Shown in pieces: positions 34,785 to 44,900 of a stretch of DNA of 64,000 bases. The notes under the pieces were generated by a model. The model saw only the letters and a list, made by a program, of their open reading frames with translations, did not search any database and was not told the origin of the DNA. The position numbers and the translations under genes were made by a program. Position 1 is the first letter of the stretch; each line of letters opens with the position of its first letter. The stretch comes from Kriegella sp965368185 (GTDB taxonomy: Bacteria > Bacteroidota > Bacteroidia > Flavobacteriales > Flavobacteriaceae): the NCBI GenBank assembly GCA_965368185.1, contig CBDULZ010000014.1, positions 4,264-68,263 of the forward strand, given 5' to 3'.

Positions 34785-35846
34785 ATGAGAAAAGTACGTG
34801 TTTTAGTAGTAGGGTGTGGTAATATGGGAACCTCACATGCCCGTGCATACCATCAATTAGACAGATTTGAAATTGTTGGCCTGGTCAGCAGAAAACCCGA
34901 AAGTCGTGAAAAATTATCGGACGAACTGGGTGGGTTGCCCACTTTTGGTGATTACATTCAAGCTTTGGCAGACACTAAGCCCGATGCAGTTTCCATTAAT
35001 ACTTACCCCGATACCCATGCCGAATATATTGAGGCCGCTTTAGGGGCCGGCGCCCATATTTTTGTCGAAAAGCCGTTGGCACTGACAGTGGAAGAAGCTG
35101 AAAAGTTAGTCCGCCTTGCCCATGATAAAAACAAAAAAATGGTGGTAGGCTATATTCTTAGGGTACACCCCGCCTGGACAAAATTTGTAGAAGTGGCACA
35201 AACCTTGGGCAAACCGCTTGTTATGCGAATGAACCTAAACCAGCAAAGCTCGGGAGACCATTGGTATACCCATAAACAATTGATGCAATCGATGTCTCCT
35301 ATTGTAGATTGTGGCGTTCACTATGTTGATGTGATGTGCCTGATGACCCAATCGGTTCCTAAAAGTGTAAGTGCTATCGGAGCACGACTTACCGATGAAA
35401 TAGATGCAAAAATGTACAATTACGGACAACTGCAAGTTCGCTTCGAAGATGGTTCCGTGGGTTGGTACGAAGCCGGTTGGGGGCCCATGATGAGCGAGAC
35501 GGCCTTTTTTATCAAAGATGTTATCGGACCCAAGGGGTGTGTATCCATTACCGATGATGCCAAGGGTGAATCTGATGATGTAGACAGCCATTCTAAAACG
35601 GGAGCATTAAAATTGCACCATAGCACCACGGATGAAGATGGAAATTTTACAAAAAGTGATGAAATTATCGATACTTCCGATGAGCCCGATCACGATGGTT
35701 TGTGTTTATTGGAACAGCAATATTTTCTAAGGGCCATAACCGACGACCTCGATCTAGGCAATCATTTAAGAGATGCAGTAAATAGTTTACGCATTGTTTT
35801 AGCTGCCGATAAATCGTTCCGTACCGGGAAAACCGTTGAACTCTAA
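34785..35846 (+). CDS. Gfo/Idh/MocA-family oxidoreductase
   Basis: 353 residues from ATG 34785. An in-frame ATG further upstream lies within the PQQ gene, whereas the Rossmann strand begins right after 34785: MRKVRVLVVGCGNMGTSHARAYHQL. The family's catalytic EKPLALT (Lys near 94) and the later VDCGVHYVDVMCLM, with the conserved D/H pair, are present. Cytoplasmic and NAD(P)-dependent. Members oxidise or reduce sugar hydroxyls, often at C3. It starts 13 bases after the PQQ dehydrogenase stop and closes the four-gene operon. Together with DUF1080 and the TIM-barrel isomerase it suggests a 3-keto-sugar pathway. Confidence 0.92.
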   Translation: MRKVRVLVVGCGNMGTSHARAYHQLDRFEIVGLVSRKPESREKLSDELGGLPTFGDYIQALADTKPDAVSINTYPDTHAEYIEAALGAGAHIFVEKPLALTVEEAEKLVRLAHDKNKKMVVGYILRVHPAWTKFVEVAQTLGKPLVMRMNLNQQSSGDHWYTHKQLMQSMSPIVDCGVHYVDVMCLMTQSVPKSVSAIGARLTDEIDAKMYNYGQLQVRFEDGSVGWYEAGWGPMMSETAFFIKDVIGPKGCVSITDDAKGESDDVDSHSKTGALKLHHSTTDEDGNFTKSDEIIDTSDEPDHDGLCLLEQQYFLRAITDDLDLGNHLRDAVNSLRIVLAADKSFRTGKTVEL

Positions 35847-35848
35847 TT

Positions 35849-37042
35849 TTAATCTTTGAAAAGAGGTGTTTTCACGAGTTCAATAACACCTTCCTTGTTA
35901 TCGGCCAAATAACGATTGGATCTTAAGTACCGATTGCGATTGTATTCATCGTAATTTTCGGCATGGGCATCCACACTACTGATATGAACCCGTCCAGAAG
36001 AATGGATAAATTCGTTATTTCCAATCCACATACCTACGTGTACTACTCTTTCTTTTGTGGAATCCGTTGCCTTTCGTCCGAAAAAGAGTAGGTCGCCCTG
36101 TTGCAGGTTTTCAAAATTTTTGACCGAATCAACTTGTTTCCCCGAGTGCACTTGTTGGGATGCGTCTCGCGGAATGACCATACCATTCAAAAAATAAATT
36201 GTTTTGGTAAAACCGCTACAATCTACCCCTTTCGTTGAAGTTCCTCCCCAAAGATAGGGAAGGCCCATTAGTGCTTTTGAAGTAGCGACCAAAGTCTCGG
36301 AGGTGGGTTTTAGGTTTTCCAACCAAACTTCATAATCTTGGGCCTCGTTTTCAGCAATAAACGCCAACCTTCCATCGGGATAACGTGCTTCAAAAAACCC
36401 ATTTTGTTGCCCAATCTTTTCTAAAATGGCGCCGGCCACCATATCGGACACCACTTGTGAGTTCGTGTCAGCGGTTGCATACGACTGCCCGAAAGTCTGC
36501 GTATAAACAATCTTTTCGGTAGATTTCCATTGGGTTGCCTGTTGCTTGTCCATCAATTCAAGACCTCCTCCATCCACCCATGCCATATAATTATCGGGAG
36601 TTTGAATAAAATACCAATTATCGTCTTGTTTATAGACCTTTACGGGAGTTCCTAAAGTAGCCTGTGTGGCCAATTCTGCCGAATGCGCCGGCTTGCTGCG
36701 CAAGTTGGCAACGGATATTTTTATAATGCCTTGCGTTTTCCCCTGAAGCGTCTCGGCAGGCAGTATTTGAATACTATCTACAAATGCTGTGTTTTGCAAT
36801 GTAAGCTCTTCTTTCAAGGCTGCAATTGCATGTGGTAGATTACTTTCTCCCTTTAAAATAAACGAATCGTTATTCTGTACGGCCGATATATCGAACAAAG
36901 CCACCCTTTTGTCAGGGGCGAACTCAGCTTTTACCTTCGCAATCTCATTTTGAAGGGGATCTTCAGTCTTCCTTTTCGTTTCACAGGCTACAAGAAAGCA
37001 TGTGCTTAGAACTATGATGTAGGTTTTCTGTTTGAGGCTCAT
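35849..37042 (-). CDS. NlpC/P60 C40 peptidase lipoprotein with SH3 domains
   Basis: 397 residues from ATG 37042. The frame is open further upstream to 37147, but only this Met begins a lipoprotein signal (TCFLVACE), and the upstream part overlaps the methyltransferase promoter region. Two bacterial SH3-like modules (KISVANLRSKPAHSAEL ... NYMAWVDGGG; YATADTNSQVVSDMV ... DGRLAFI) precede the NlpC/P60 domain. Catalytic Cys275 is in KGVDCSGF and the His is in VVHVGMWIGNN (about 330). It cuts cell-wall peptide stems, probably gamma-D-Glu-diamino acid bonds. Convergent with the Gfo/Idh gene (2 bases). Confidence 0.9.
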   Translation of the reverse strand: MSLKQKTYIIVLSTCFLVACETKRKTEDPLQNEIAKVKAEFAPDKRVALFDISAVQNNDSFILKGESNLPHAIAALKEELTLQNTAFVDSIQILPAETLQGKTQGIIKISVANLRSKPAHSAELATQATLGTPVKVYKQDDNWYFIQTPDNYMAWVDGGGLELMDKQQATQWKSTEKIVYTQTFGQSYATADTNSQVVSDMVAGAILEKIGQQNGFFEARYPDGRLAFIAENEAQDYEVWLENLKPTSETLVATSKALMGLPYLWGGTSTKGVDCSGFTKTIYFLNGMVIPRDASQQVHSGKQVDSVKNFENLQQGDLLFFGRKATDSTKERVVHVGMWIGNNEFIHSSGRVHISSVDAHAENYDEYNRNRYLRSNRYLADNKEGVIELVKTPLFKD

Positions 37043-37146
37043 AAACCAATATTTATTTTTGTAAAAATAAACATATTCCCATGAGCGGACCATGTACATT
37101 CTAAAAGCCGATTCTTTTTTGTTCTTTTTGTCTAAATTTATCCCCA

Positions 37147-38379
37147 ATGAGAAAATTAAAGGTTATAGAACTTTTCGCGGGTGTCGGCGGTTTCCGTTTA
37201 GGCTTGGAACAGAGCGGTGGTTTTGAAGTGGTATGGAGCAACCAATGGGAACCATCGACCAAAGCACAACATGCCTCTAAAGTTTATGAGGCTCGCTTTG
37301 GTTCTAAAAACCATAGCAATACCGATATTTCTCAGGTGCCAACGTCAGAAATACCTAATGCCGATATTTTGGTAGGAGGGTTTCCTTGTCAAGACTATTC
37401 GGTGGCAACTACCTTACAAAATTCGAAAGGTCTTATTGGTAAAAAAGGGGTTTTATGGTGGAGCATTCATAGAATACTGTCCGAAAAACAAACACCTCCA
37501 CACTATTTATTCCTAGAAAATGTAGATCGATTGCTTAAATCACCTTCTTCACAAAGGGGAAGAGATTTTGCCATTATGCTTAAAAGTCTTGACGAACTGG
37601 GCTATGCTGTAGAGTGGCGGGTTATCAATGCGGCAGATTATGGTATGCCACAACGACGAAGGAGGATTTTTTTCTTGGGGTATCATACATCAACGCCCAC
37701 CTATGAGAGGCTTCTGAAATCTGATAAGTCGATTTGGATGCATAAAACAGGAACCATTGCCAATGCGTTTCCCGTAAAAAACCCAATAACTGAATTGGCG
37801 TCTTTTCAAATCGACCAAAATCTGGTCGAACTTTCGGAAAATTTCAATAAATATCAAAAGTTATCCCCTTTTGAAAATACCGGTGTTTTTATCGACGGAA
37901 AGGCATATACTACTAAAACCGCTCCAAGTTTCAGTGGGAAAAAAACTGTTTTAAGTGATGTGTTACAAAATTGCAAAGTCAATGATTCATTTTTTATTCC
38001 TGAAGAGGATTATTTCAAATGGGAATACTTAAAAGGCTCAAAAAAGGAAGTTCGCACTGCTAAGAACGGATATTCTTATAATTATTCAGAGGGATCAATG
38101 GTATTTCCTGATGCCAAAGACAATGCTTCCAGAACCATTATCACGGGCGAGGGCGGGAAAAGTCCGTCTCGATTCAAACATGTAGTACAAACTTCCAGAG
38201 GATTGCGTCGCCTAACTCCAGTTGAATTGGAACGGCTGAACATGTTTCCTGATAATCATACCAAATTGGATGGAATTACGGATACTAAACGGGCTTTTTT
38301 TATGGGCAATGCTTTGGTTGTTGGTGCTGTTGAGAAAATTGGGAACTCGCTTATACATACCATAAAATCTCAAAAATGA
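37147..38379 (+). CDS. DNA (cytosine-5) methyltransferase, orphan
   Basis: 410 residues with all key C5-MTase motifs: I (ELFAGVGGFRLGLE), IV with the nucleophile Cys81 (GGFPCQDYS), VI (LENVDRLL, Glu124), VIII (MPQRRRRIFFLGY), IX (RRLTPVELERLNMFP) and X (FFMGNALVVGAVEKIG). The target-recognition region lies at about 200-335. It methylates C5 of cytosine in a short recognition sequence that cannot be read from the protein. No restriction endonuclease, Vsr nuclease or specificity subunit is adjacent, so it appears to be a solitary (regulatory or defensive) methyltransferase. It stands alone between a cell-wall hydrolase and a polysaccharide locus. A 7-of-8 -7 element (TAAATTTA, 37133-37140) lies just before the ATG. 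Confidence 0.95.
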   Translation: MRKLKVIELFAGVGGFRLGLEQSGGFEVVWSNQWEPSTKAQHASKVYEARFGSKNHSNTDISQVPTSEIPNADILVGGFPCQDYSVATTLQNSKGLIGKKGVLWWSIHRILSEKQTPPHYLFLENVDRLLKSPSSQRGRDFAIMLKSLDELGYAVEWRVINAADYGMPQRRRRIFFLGYHTSTPTYERLLKSDKSIWMHKTGTIANAFPVKNPITELASFQIDQNLVELSENFNKYQKLSPFENTGVFIDGKAYTTKTAPSFSGKKTVLSDVLQNCKVNDSFFIPEEDYFKWEYLKGSKKEVRTAKNGYSYNYSEGSMVFPDAKDNASRTIITGEGGKSPSRFKHVVQTSRGLRRLTPVELERLNMFPDNHTKLDGITDTKRAFFMGNALVVGAVEKIGNSLIHTIKSQK

Positions 38380-38388
38380 GATCAATAA

Positions 38389-38444
38389 ACTAACAAGCCG
38401 GTTTATCCAAAGTATAATACGACTTGTTAGTCTGTTTCTTTTTG
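38389..38444 (+). terminator. Likely intrinsic terminator of the methyltransferase gene
   Basis: ACTAACAAG (38389-38397) pairs exactly with CTTGTTAGT (38423-38431) across a 25-base loop and is followed by a T-rich run (CTGTTTCTTTTTG). It begins 10 bases after the methyltransferase stop. The long loop lowers certainty. Confidence 0.55.
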
Positions 38445-38733
38445 AAGTTATGATTGAGAATTGTAGTTGCCGTTTTTTGTCGACCTAATCCATAATTTCA
38501 TAGCTATTTTCTGATACGTGAAAGGCGTGAAAATTTCCTGGTCCTGACTCGGTGGCTGTTAGTTGGTCGGGATGCATCACCTCGTGACATCTCTGGAGAG
38601 ACCGAAGAATCTCCGATTTAAAAAGCCAAAAGGCACTCTATTCTTTAAATGTCTAAACCCGTAAAACTTTATTAACGACCGGAAGTTTTCCCTTATCTTA
38701 CAATAATTTTCCATTATAATCCGAATATATTTC
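38445..38733. other. Intergenic stretch before the FG-GAP lipoprotein
   Basis: No gene recognised. A -7-like TATCTTAC lies at 38694-38701, 33 bases before the next ATG (two mismatches or fewer to TAnnTTTG); its -33 box is poor. Nothing else stands out in the remainder. Confidence 0.5.
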
Positions 38734-40239
38734 ATGAGGTACTTAATACTATTTCTTTGTTACTGTATTTCAATACTTTCGCTTTCGTGCAATACTTCCA
38801 AGAAAACAGAACTCCTATGGAAAAAGGACTTCTATAACATCGGCTCACAGTCTTCTCCCAGGATGGCAGATTTAAACGGCGATGGCGTTTTCGACATAAT
38901 TATGGGCGCGGCCAAAGGCGAAAATCAACCGAACGATCAAGGGGTTCTGGCCTTGAATGGTACTACTGGTGAATTACTTTGGCAACAAAAGGGAATAGAC
39001 CAAGTCTTTGGTTCGGCAACTTTTTACGATGTGACCGAAGATGGAGTTCCTGATGTATTTATTTCCGGAAGATCTTCAATTCTCATGGCTTTAGACGGTA
39101 GCAATGGAAGAAAAATTTGGGAATATGAATATCAGTTCGAAAACAATCCCATTTTAAACCATGCCCGGTTTAATTTTTATAACACTGTTTTGATTCCTGA
39201 TCAAGATCAAAATGGGCACCCCGAACTATTAACTGTCAATGGGGGAAATGTTGAAGCACTGCCACATGAAGAGGAAAATCGGTTTCCAGGGGTCTTGATG
39301 GTCCTCGACAGTAAAAATGGTCAAATTATCGCTGCCGATACCATGCCGGATGGAAAGGAATCTTATATGAGTCCCCTCTATTTTGAACAACCAGCGAGCA
39401 AAGAAAAGTTAGTGGTTTTTGGAAGTGGTGGAGAAACGATTTCTGGTCATTTATATTTGGCCAAACTATCCGATTTGATGAACGGAAATCTGAAAAACGC
39501 TCAAATTATTGCTCGGGAAGAAGGGCATGGTTTTATAGCGCCACCTGTTTTGGTCGATTTGACCGATGATGGTTATTATGATATCGTTGCCATTAGCCAT
39601 GGCAGCTCAATATTTGCGATTGATGGAAAGACCAAACACATCCTTTGGAAACAAAAAATAGATCATACGGAGTCTAGCAATGGCTTTGCCGTGGGCAACT
39701 TTACTGGCGACAAAACTCCTGATCTTTTCACCTTTGTTAGTAAAGGTATTTGGCCTGATAACACCGGGTCGGTTCAAGTTTTATTGAATGGAAGTGATGG
39801 GGAAATTGTCTATCTCGATTCTTTGGGTTGCACCGGGTTTTCTTCACCTGTCGTATTTGACTTGAACGATGACGGCGTCGATGAAGCCATCATAAGTATC
39901 AACGAATTTGACTGTAGTCGCGGATATATGGACAATAATTATCAGAATATTGAGAACAAGCTGATTGCTATTGATTTTAATTCACGATCGGTCAACCCTA
40001 TCGATAGGGCTACAGGTTTTAAGAATATATTTTCTACACCTTGGGTCAGTGACCTGGATAACGATGGATACTTAGACATCGTGTATTGCCAGAATTATCA
40101 TCATGGCACCGACCTTTTATCTTTTCGGGGAATGAGTATCAAAAGAATAAGTACCTCCCTTCGCCTCCATAAACCAATTCGTTGGGGCGGGTATTTAGGG
40201 TCTAACGGAGATGGAATCTATCCCATTCGAAAAGACTAG
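38734..40239 (+). CDS. FG-GAP/VCBS-repeat beta-propeller lipoprotein
   Basis: 501 residues with a lipoprotein signal (SILSLSCNTS, Cys near 19). At least five Ca-binding propeller motifs of the DxDxDGxxD type are seen: MADLNGDGVFDIIMG, YDVTEDGVPDVFISG, VLVDLTDDGYYDIVAIS, FDLNDDGVDEAIISIN and SDLDNDGYLDIVYCQ. PQQ-like strands (ALNGTTGELLWQQ, ALDGSNGRKIWEYE) alternate with them. No catalytic domain is present. It is probably a surface protein that binds glycan or supports the neighbouring SusC/SusD system, whose genes it faces across a bidirectional terminator. The substrate or partner is unknown. Confidence 0.88.
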   Translation: MRYLILFLCYCISILSLSCNTSKKTELLWKKDFYNIGSQSSPRMADLNGDGVFDIIMGAAKGENQPNDQGVLALNGTTGELLWQQKGIDQVFGSATFYDVTEDGVPDVFISGRSSILMALDGSNGRKIWEYEYQFENNPILNHARFNFYNTVLIPDQDQNGHPELLTVNGGNVEALPHEEENRFPGVLMVLDSKNGQIIAADTMPDGKESYMSPLYFEQPASKEKLVVFGSGGETISGHLYLAKLSDLMNGNLKNAQIIAREEGHGFIAPPVLVDLTDDGYYDIVAISHGSSIFAIDGKTKHILWKQKIDHTESSNGFAVGNFTGDKTPDLFTFVSKGIWPDNTGSVQVLLNGSDGEIVYLDSLGCTGFSSPVVFDLNDDGVDEAIISINEFDCSRGYMDNNYQNIENKLIAIDFNSRSVNPIDRATGFKNIFSTPWVSDLDNDGYLDIVYCQNYHHGTDLLSFRGMSIKRISTSLRLHKPIRWGGYLGSNGDGIYPIRKD

Positions 40240-40291
40240 ATTAAAATGGATCTGAACTCTTATTTATAACTTTCTTAGGGTAGCCTCAAAT

Positions 40292-40326
40292 AAAAAATGC
40301 GGCGATTAAAATCGACCGCATTTTTT
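40292..40326. terminator. Bidirectional intrinsic terminator
   Basis: AAAAAATGCGG and CCGCATTTTTT form a long stem, extended by CGATT/AATCG with one mismatch and a short A-loop. A-run and T-run flank it on both sides, so it can stop both the FG-GAP transcript (+) and the SusC-SusD transcript (-), which converge here. Confidence 0.85.
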
Positions 40327-40341
40327 ATTTTGTAAGGATTA

Positions 40342-41949
40342 TTAATCCACGTCCCACCAAACCTTACCAACATGGGTGTTGGGCTTGGTACCTCCAGCTT
40401 GCAAGTTCTCATTATTGGCAGCAATCTCCTTGGACGGGTACAGCAGCCGTGTAGGAATTTGGCCTCCGGTCACGTTTCCAGGGTAATCGACCGGGGTCAA
40501 TTGGGGAAGGTCCATTCTCCTCCAGTAGGTCCAGGCATCCCACCAGCTAAGCATTCCGTTCAACCATTGTTGTTCGGCAATCATTTGTAGGCCCGTCGCT
40601 CCTGACGTATATGGGTATAGCGCAAGGTAGTCGTTAACAGCCCCGTCCGAAACCACAAAAGAGGGATCGTAAGGTGTCCACATTTGCATGGCAGCCTTTA
40701 CCCCGGCATTAAAATGCGATTCAGCCGATCCGCCAACGGTTCCTATTCCCCGTTCGCTCGCCTCTGCTTGAAGAAACTCGATTTCGGCATAGGTCATCAA
40801 CTTGTAGGGGCTGTCAACCTTAAAGAACAACGTATTCAATGTCGAAAACAAAATGTTGACATCGGAACCCGATACCCCAGTATAACCATCTATGGTTCCG
40901 CTGTCCAATCCATTGGGCATTCCTTCTTGTGCCAATGGATCGAGGTTATCGTTAACGCCATCGGTATATATCATTAGACGAGGGTCATCATCACTAGCGT
41001 CATCGGGATCGGTGCCTTTTAGCGCATCTATCAAAGTCTTGCTCATTACACGTGACTGGCCCCCATCGCCTGATATAAACGCACGTGAAAGTCCGTTTTG
41101 GTTGACCCATACACTGGGGCCATCGGCATGTGGCACCCAAGGAATGTCTTCATTGCTTGAGAACACACCAACACCCGATAATGCCTGAGTAACCTTTTGG
41201 GCGGCAAGGGTCGGGTTGACATCCGATATCTGCATGGCCATCTTCAAGATCAACGAATTGGCCCACTTTTTCCATTTGGTAATATCGCCCTGATAGATCA
41301 TGTCGGCAGCGGCAAACCCATCGTCTGCTTTTGAGGTACTAATGGCGGCCCCAGCCTCTTCCAGTTCTTGGAAAAGCGCCGTATAAATTAATTCCTGCGA
41401 ATCATAAACGGGAAAGAAGATACCATCAAAACCTGCGCCCGCTTCGGAATAGGGCACATTGCCATACCAGTCTGTAAGACGTAAATAGGCAAAGGCCCGT
41501 AAAATCCGTGCGGCCTCACGCGTATTTGGGCGCCTCCCTTCCTCAAAACCACCTGGGCCTGTTTGTTTTAGCACTTCATGAATGTTTTTTAAATGCCCGC
41601 TATACCCATAGTCCCAAGGCGCATCATCCGCCTCAACATTTACAAAATATTTGTCTCCAGCCTGATTGAGGCTGTTGCCTAATGTAGCGAGATGTTGCAT
41701 CCAATAAGAGGCATATCCCACATTGGTCCGCCAATTCAGGTATCGGTTACTTTCCGGGCCTCCATCGGAAAGGCTTAATTGGGCATTGGAGAACAGGAAA
41801 TTCATATTAATCTCATTGAGAGCTTGGGGATTAACGTTCAGGTCATGCAGTTCTCCGGTATCGCATGCAGAAAAGGTCAAAAGGCCCCCCATTGCCAACC
41901 AAAATATTATTTTATATCTCATCATTATCTTTTTTAAATTTTGATTCAA
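40342..41949 (-). CDS. SusD/RagB-family outer-membrane nutrient-binding lipoprotein
   Basis: 535 residues (start at 41949 or at an in-frame Met at 41925). Lipoprotein signal (LLTFSACDTG, Cys near 29). Features of the SusD-like-2 group: LNVNPQALNEINMNFLFSNAQLSL, helical TPR-like segments (EAARILRAFAYLRLTDWYGNVPYSEAG, with the family's RAF...TD.YGDVPY pattern), KLMTYAEIEFLQAEASERG and WWDAWTYWRRMDLP. It forms the lid on its SusC partner and captures oligosaccharides (or peptides) at the cell surface. SusC ends 5 bases upstream, so they are one transcript ending at the terminator at 40292-40326. Confidence 0.95.
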   Translation of the reverse strand: MNQNLKKIMMRYKIIFWLAMGGLLTFSACDTGELHDLNVNPQALNEINMNFLFSNAQLSLSDGGPESNRYLNWRTNVGYASYWMQHLATLGNSLNQAGDKYFVNVEADDAPWDYGYSGHLKNIHEVLKQTGPGGFEEGRRPNTREAARILRAFAYLRLTDWYGNVPYSEAGAGFDGIFFPVYDSQELIYTALFQELEEAGAAISTSKADDGFAAADMIYQGDITKWKKWANSLILKMAMQISDVNPTLAAQKVTQALSGVGVFSSNEDIPWVPHADGPSVWVNQNGLSRAFISGDGGQSRVMSKTLIDALKGTDPDDASDDDPRLMIYTDGVNDNLDPLAQEGMPNGLDSGTIDGYTGVSGSDVNILFSTLNTLFFKVDSPYKLMTYAEIEFLQAEASERGIGTVGGSAESHFNAGVKAAMQMWTPYDPSFVVSDGAVNDYLALYPYTSGATGLQMIAEQQWLNGMLSWWDAWTYWRRMDLPQLTPVDYPGNVTGGQIPTRLLYPSKEIAANNENLQAGGTKPNTHVGKVWWDVD

Positions 41950-41954
41950 AAATC

Positions 41955-44900
41955 CTAAAATCCGATTTTAAAGTTAAACCCATAACTACGCGTTGCCGGC
42001 ATGGCAAAATATTCAAGTCCCTGAGCCCCGGCATTTGTCGAATAGGTCGATTCGGGATCCACATTATCAATATGCTTCTTGATTACCCAAAGATTTCGGC
42101 CCACAAGCGAAAAACTTAAACTTTGAATGGGTGTTTTCTCTAAGAATTTTTGTGGAAATGTATAACCCAAAGTCAATTGTCTCAGTTTGATAAAAGAAGC
42201 ATCGTAAATGAACATGGATGAGATGGCCGTACTTTCACCGCCTATCCTGTTCCAATACACATTGGCTTCTTCTGCCGTAAGATCCCGATCGACCGGTGTA
42301 TAAGTCGGGGCATCATCGGTGCCGGTATTGACCACGCCCGTGATGTGCAGTGGTGCCTCCCCTGTTCGGCCTAATAAAGATTGTTGGTGGTAGCCCCATT
42401 GTGTCAACCGGTTGTTGGTGCCCGAAAATATTTCACCGCCAGATTTAAAGTCGATCAGAAAATCCAAGTTAAAGCCTTTATAATTAAAAGTGTTGTTGAC
42501 GCCGCCGGTAAAATCAGGTACTCCATTGCCGATGGGTACATAATCTTCGGAGGCCAAGGGCGTACCGTCTTCAAGGAAAATAGGGTTTCCATTTGGATCT
42601 GTTTGCTGAACCCTACCCGTAATTATACCGAACGGTTGTCCTTCAATATGCTTGATTCGAACATTCCGTGTTCTTGGTTCTTCGGCGGCCAATTCCGTTA
42701 CGCCTTCAATCAAAGACACCACTTCATTGTCGTTTTTTGCGAAGTTCACGGAAATGTCCCAAGTAAGCGGCCCCTGTATCGGCGTACCGGTTACCAATAT
42801 TTCAAATCCTTTATTTTGTATTTCACCAACATTAACACTGGTTGAACCAAAACCGGACGCATTCGATATTGTGGCATTCAAAATATCGTCAGTGGTCTTT
42901 TGTTGGTAGTAAGTGAAATCAATTCCGAACCGATTGTTAAACAGCCTTATATCAAGACCGGCCTCAATTTCTGTCGAGAGTGCTGGCTGCAAGCCGGGAT
43001 TAGGGATATTTCCCGCTGTTCCGCCTGCTGAAGAGAACGACGCCCTGGTATAACCCAAATGGTCGTCACCTGCCAAGGAGAAGGTGTTGTTGGTTGCATA
43101 GGGACCAATATTTACAATACCTGTCTGCGCCCAAGAAGCTCTAAGTTTACCAAAACTCAACCACGTGGGTTTTGATCCAAAACTATCGGAAAAGATCCAA
43201 CTGCCCCCTACAGAAGGATAGAAGATAGTATTGGTCTCCGGATTCAAGACCGAGAACCAATCGTTTCTTGCGGTTCCGGTTAAAAAGAGTACATTGGCAA
43301 ACCCTATTTCTAATTGGCCGTATACCGAATTTATGCCCTGTTCATTAAAACCATAACCAAAGGTTCTGTTGGCCGCATTGTTAATGGCCGGAAAAAACTG
43401 GACGTTGAAATTCGTTCCATTGGCCGAAATGTCTTCAAAAGTTCTTCGCATTCTGTTAAGCCCGGCAAAAGCACTAAGGTCAAATTTGCCAAAACTTTTG
43501 TCGACACCAATCATAGCATCGATATTTATCTCGCGAATCTGAGACTCACCTTCCTGTCTATTACCCCCGAGATTGTGCCCAGTACCTTCTGGGGTAAGCC
43601 CAGTATCTCTTCTTGTGTACCAGTCCATCCCATATCTAGCCGATGCGTACAACCAATCAGTAAAATCATACCGCAAAGATCCAGAAGCGATAACGCGGTC
43701 TCTTTTGTCACTTCGAATGACCTGTTCTGTTGCCCAATACGGGTTTTGGCCCCAGTTATTGGCCGCAGGCAACAATTCTTGACCTGGGAATTTCGGGTCA
43801 CCGCCCTGCCCATAAATAAGCAGCAACGCATCACTGGTGCCCTCAGGAATAGCACCGGGTTTAGAGGGGTCGCCATAATAACTGTTCACATCAATGTTTG
43901 CGGGCATGCGCCACACCGTTTGAATCGCGTTGTTAGGTGAATCGGAAAGAGTTGGCCTGTTTTTTGCATCTTCATGCGAATACAACACCTTGGCATCAAG
44001 TGTCAGTTTTTCGCCAAATTTTGAGTTTACGCTTAAGGATAAATTGGTCTTATCATAACCAGAATTAGGAACTATGCTGGTACTCTTAAGATCTGAAACG
44101 GAAAAACGGAAAGTCTGGTTATCACCGCCACCAGTCATTGACACGCTATTGGTCATCGAATGGCCGGTTTCGAAGAATTTGCGAAAATTATCACCCATAT
44201 ACGAATAGGGCCGACGAACACCGTCAAATTGAATTACGGAACTTCCATCCAACGCAGGACCCCAACCAATATTTCCCCATTGAAATGCCTGTTGTGCCGT
44301 TGCAGGTTTAGTGGCAACACCATTAACATATTGGCCCGCCCCATATTCTGTCTGTTTTTCACTTTGGTCGTACAAAGCGTCAAAAACATAATTTGACGAG
44401 TACGACACTCCGATACCTTTTTGCCTTGACCCTCGTTTTGTGGTAATAAGAACAACCCCATTACCCCCTCTGGAACCGTATAGCGCCGAGGCGTTCGCAC
44501 CTTTTAAAATACTCATCGACTCAATATCATCAGGGTTGATGCTGGTTAAGCCATCCCCTTGATCACCACCGCCCCAGAGACCTGCCTGTCCAAAGCCGGA
44601 GTTGTCCATAGGAATCCCGTCAATCACATATAGGGGCTGGCCCTCGCTGCCAATAGACTTATTACCCCGAATAACGATCCGTGTGGATCCCGCAGGTCCC
44701 GAAGAGGGCTTCGAAACATTGACCCCAGCAACTCGTCCAACAAGGGCATTACCCACATTGTTTTCTCTCGCTTCGGTGAACTTTTCGCCTCCAACTTCCG
44801 TAACTGAATATTGAAGAGCCTTCTTTTCCCTCTGAATACCGAGTGCCGTTACCACAACTTCATCGAGTTCGCTAACATCTTCTTGCATGGTTGCGTTGAT

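Noticed and set aside
25167..35846. Search for sulfatases, transposases or integrases that would mark a transferred algal-polysaccharide island
   Set aside because: None found; base composition and style look like the rest of the window, so a recent transfer is not supported.
37043..37147. Longer N-terminus for the NlpC/P60 lipoprotein
   Set aside because: It would place the lipobox far inside the protein and run into the methyltransferase start; start taken at 37042.
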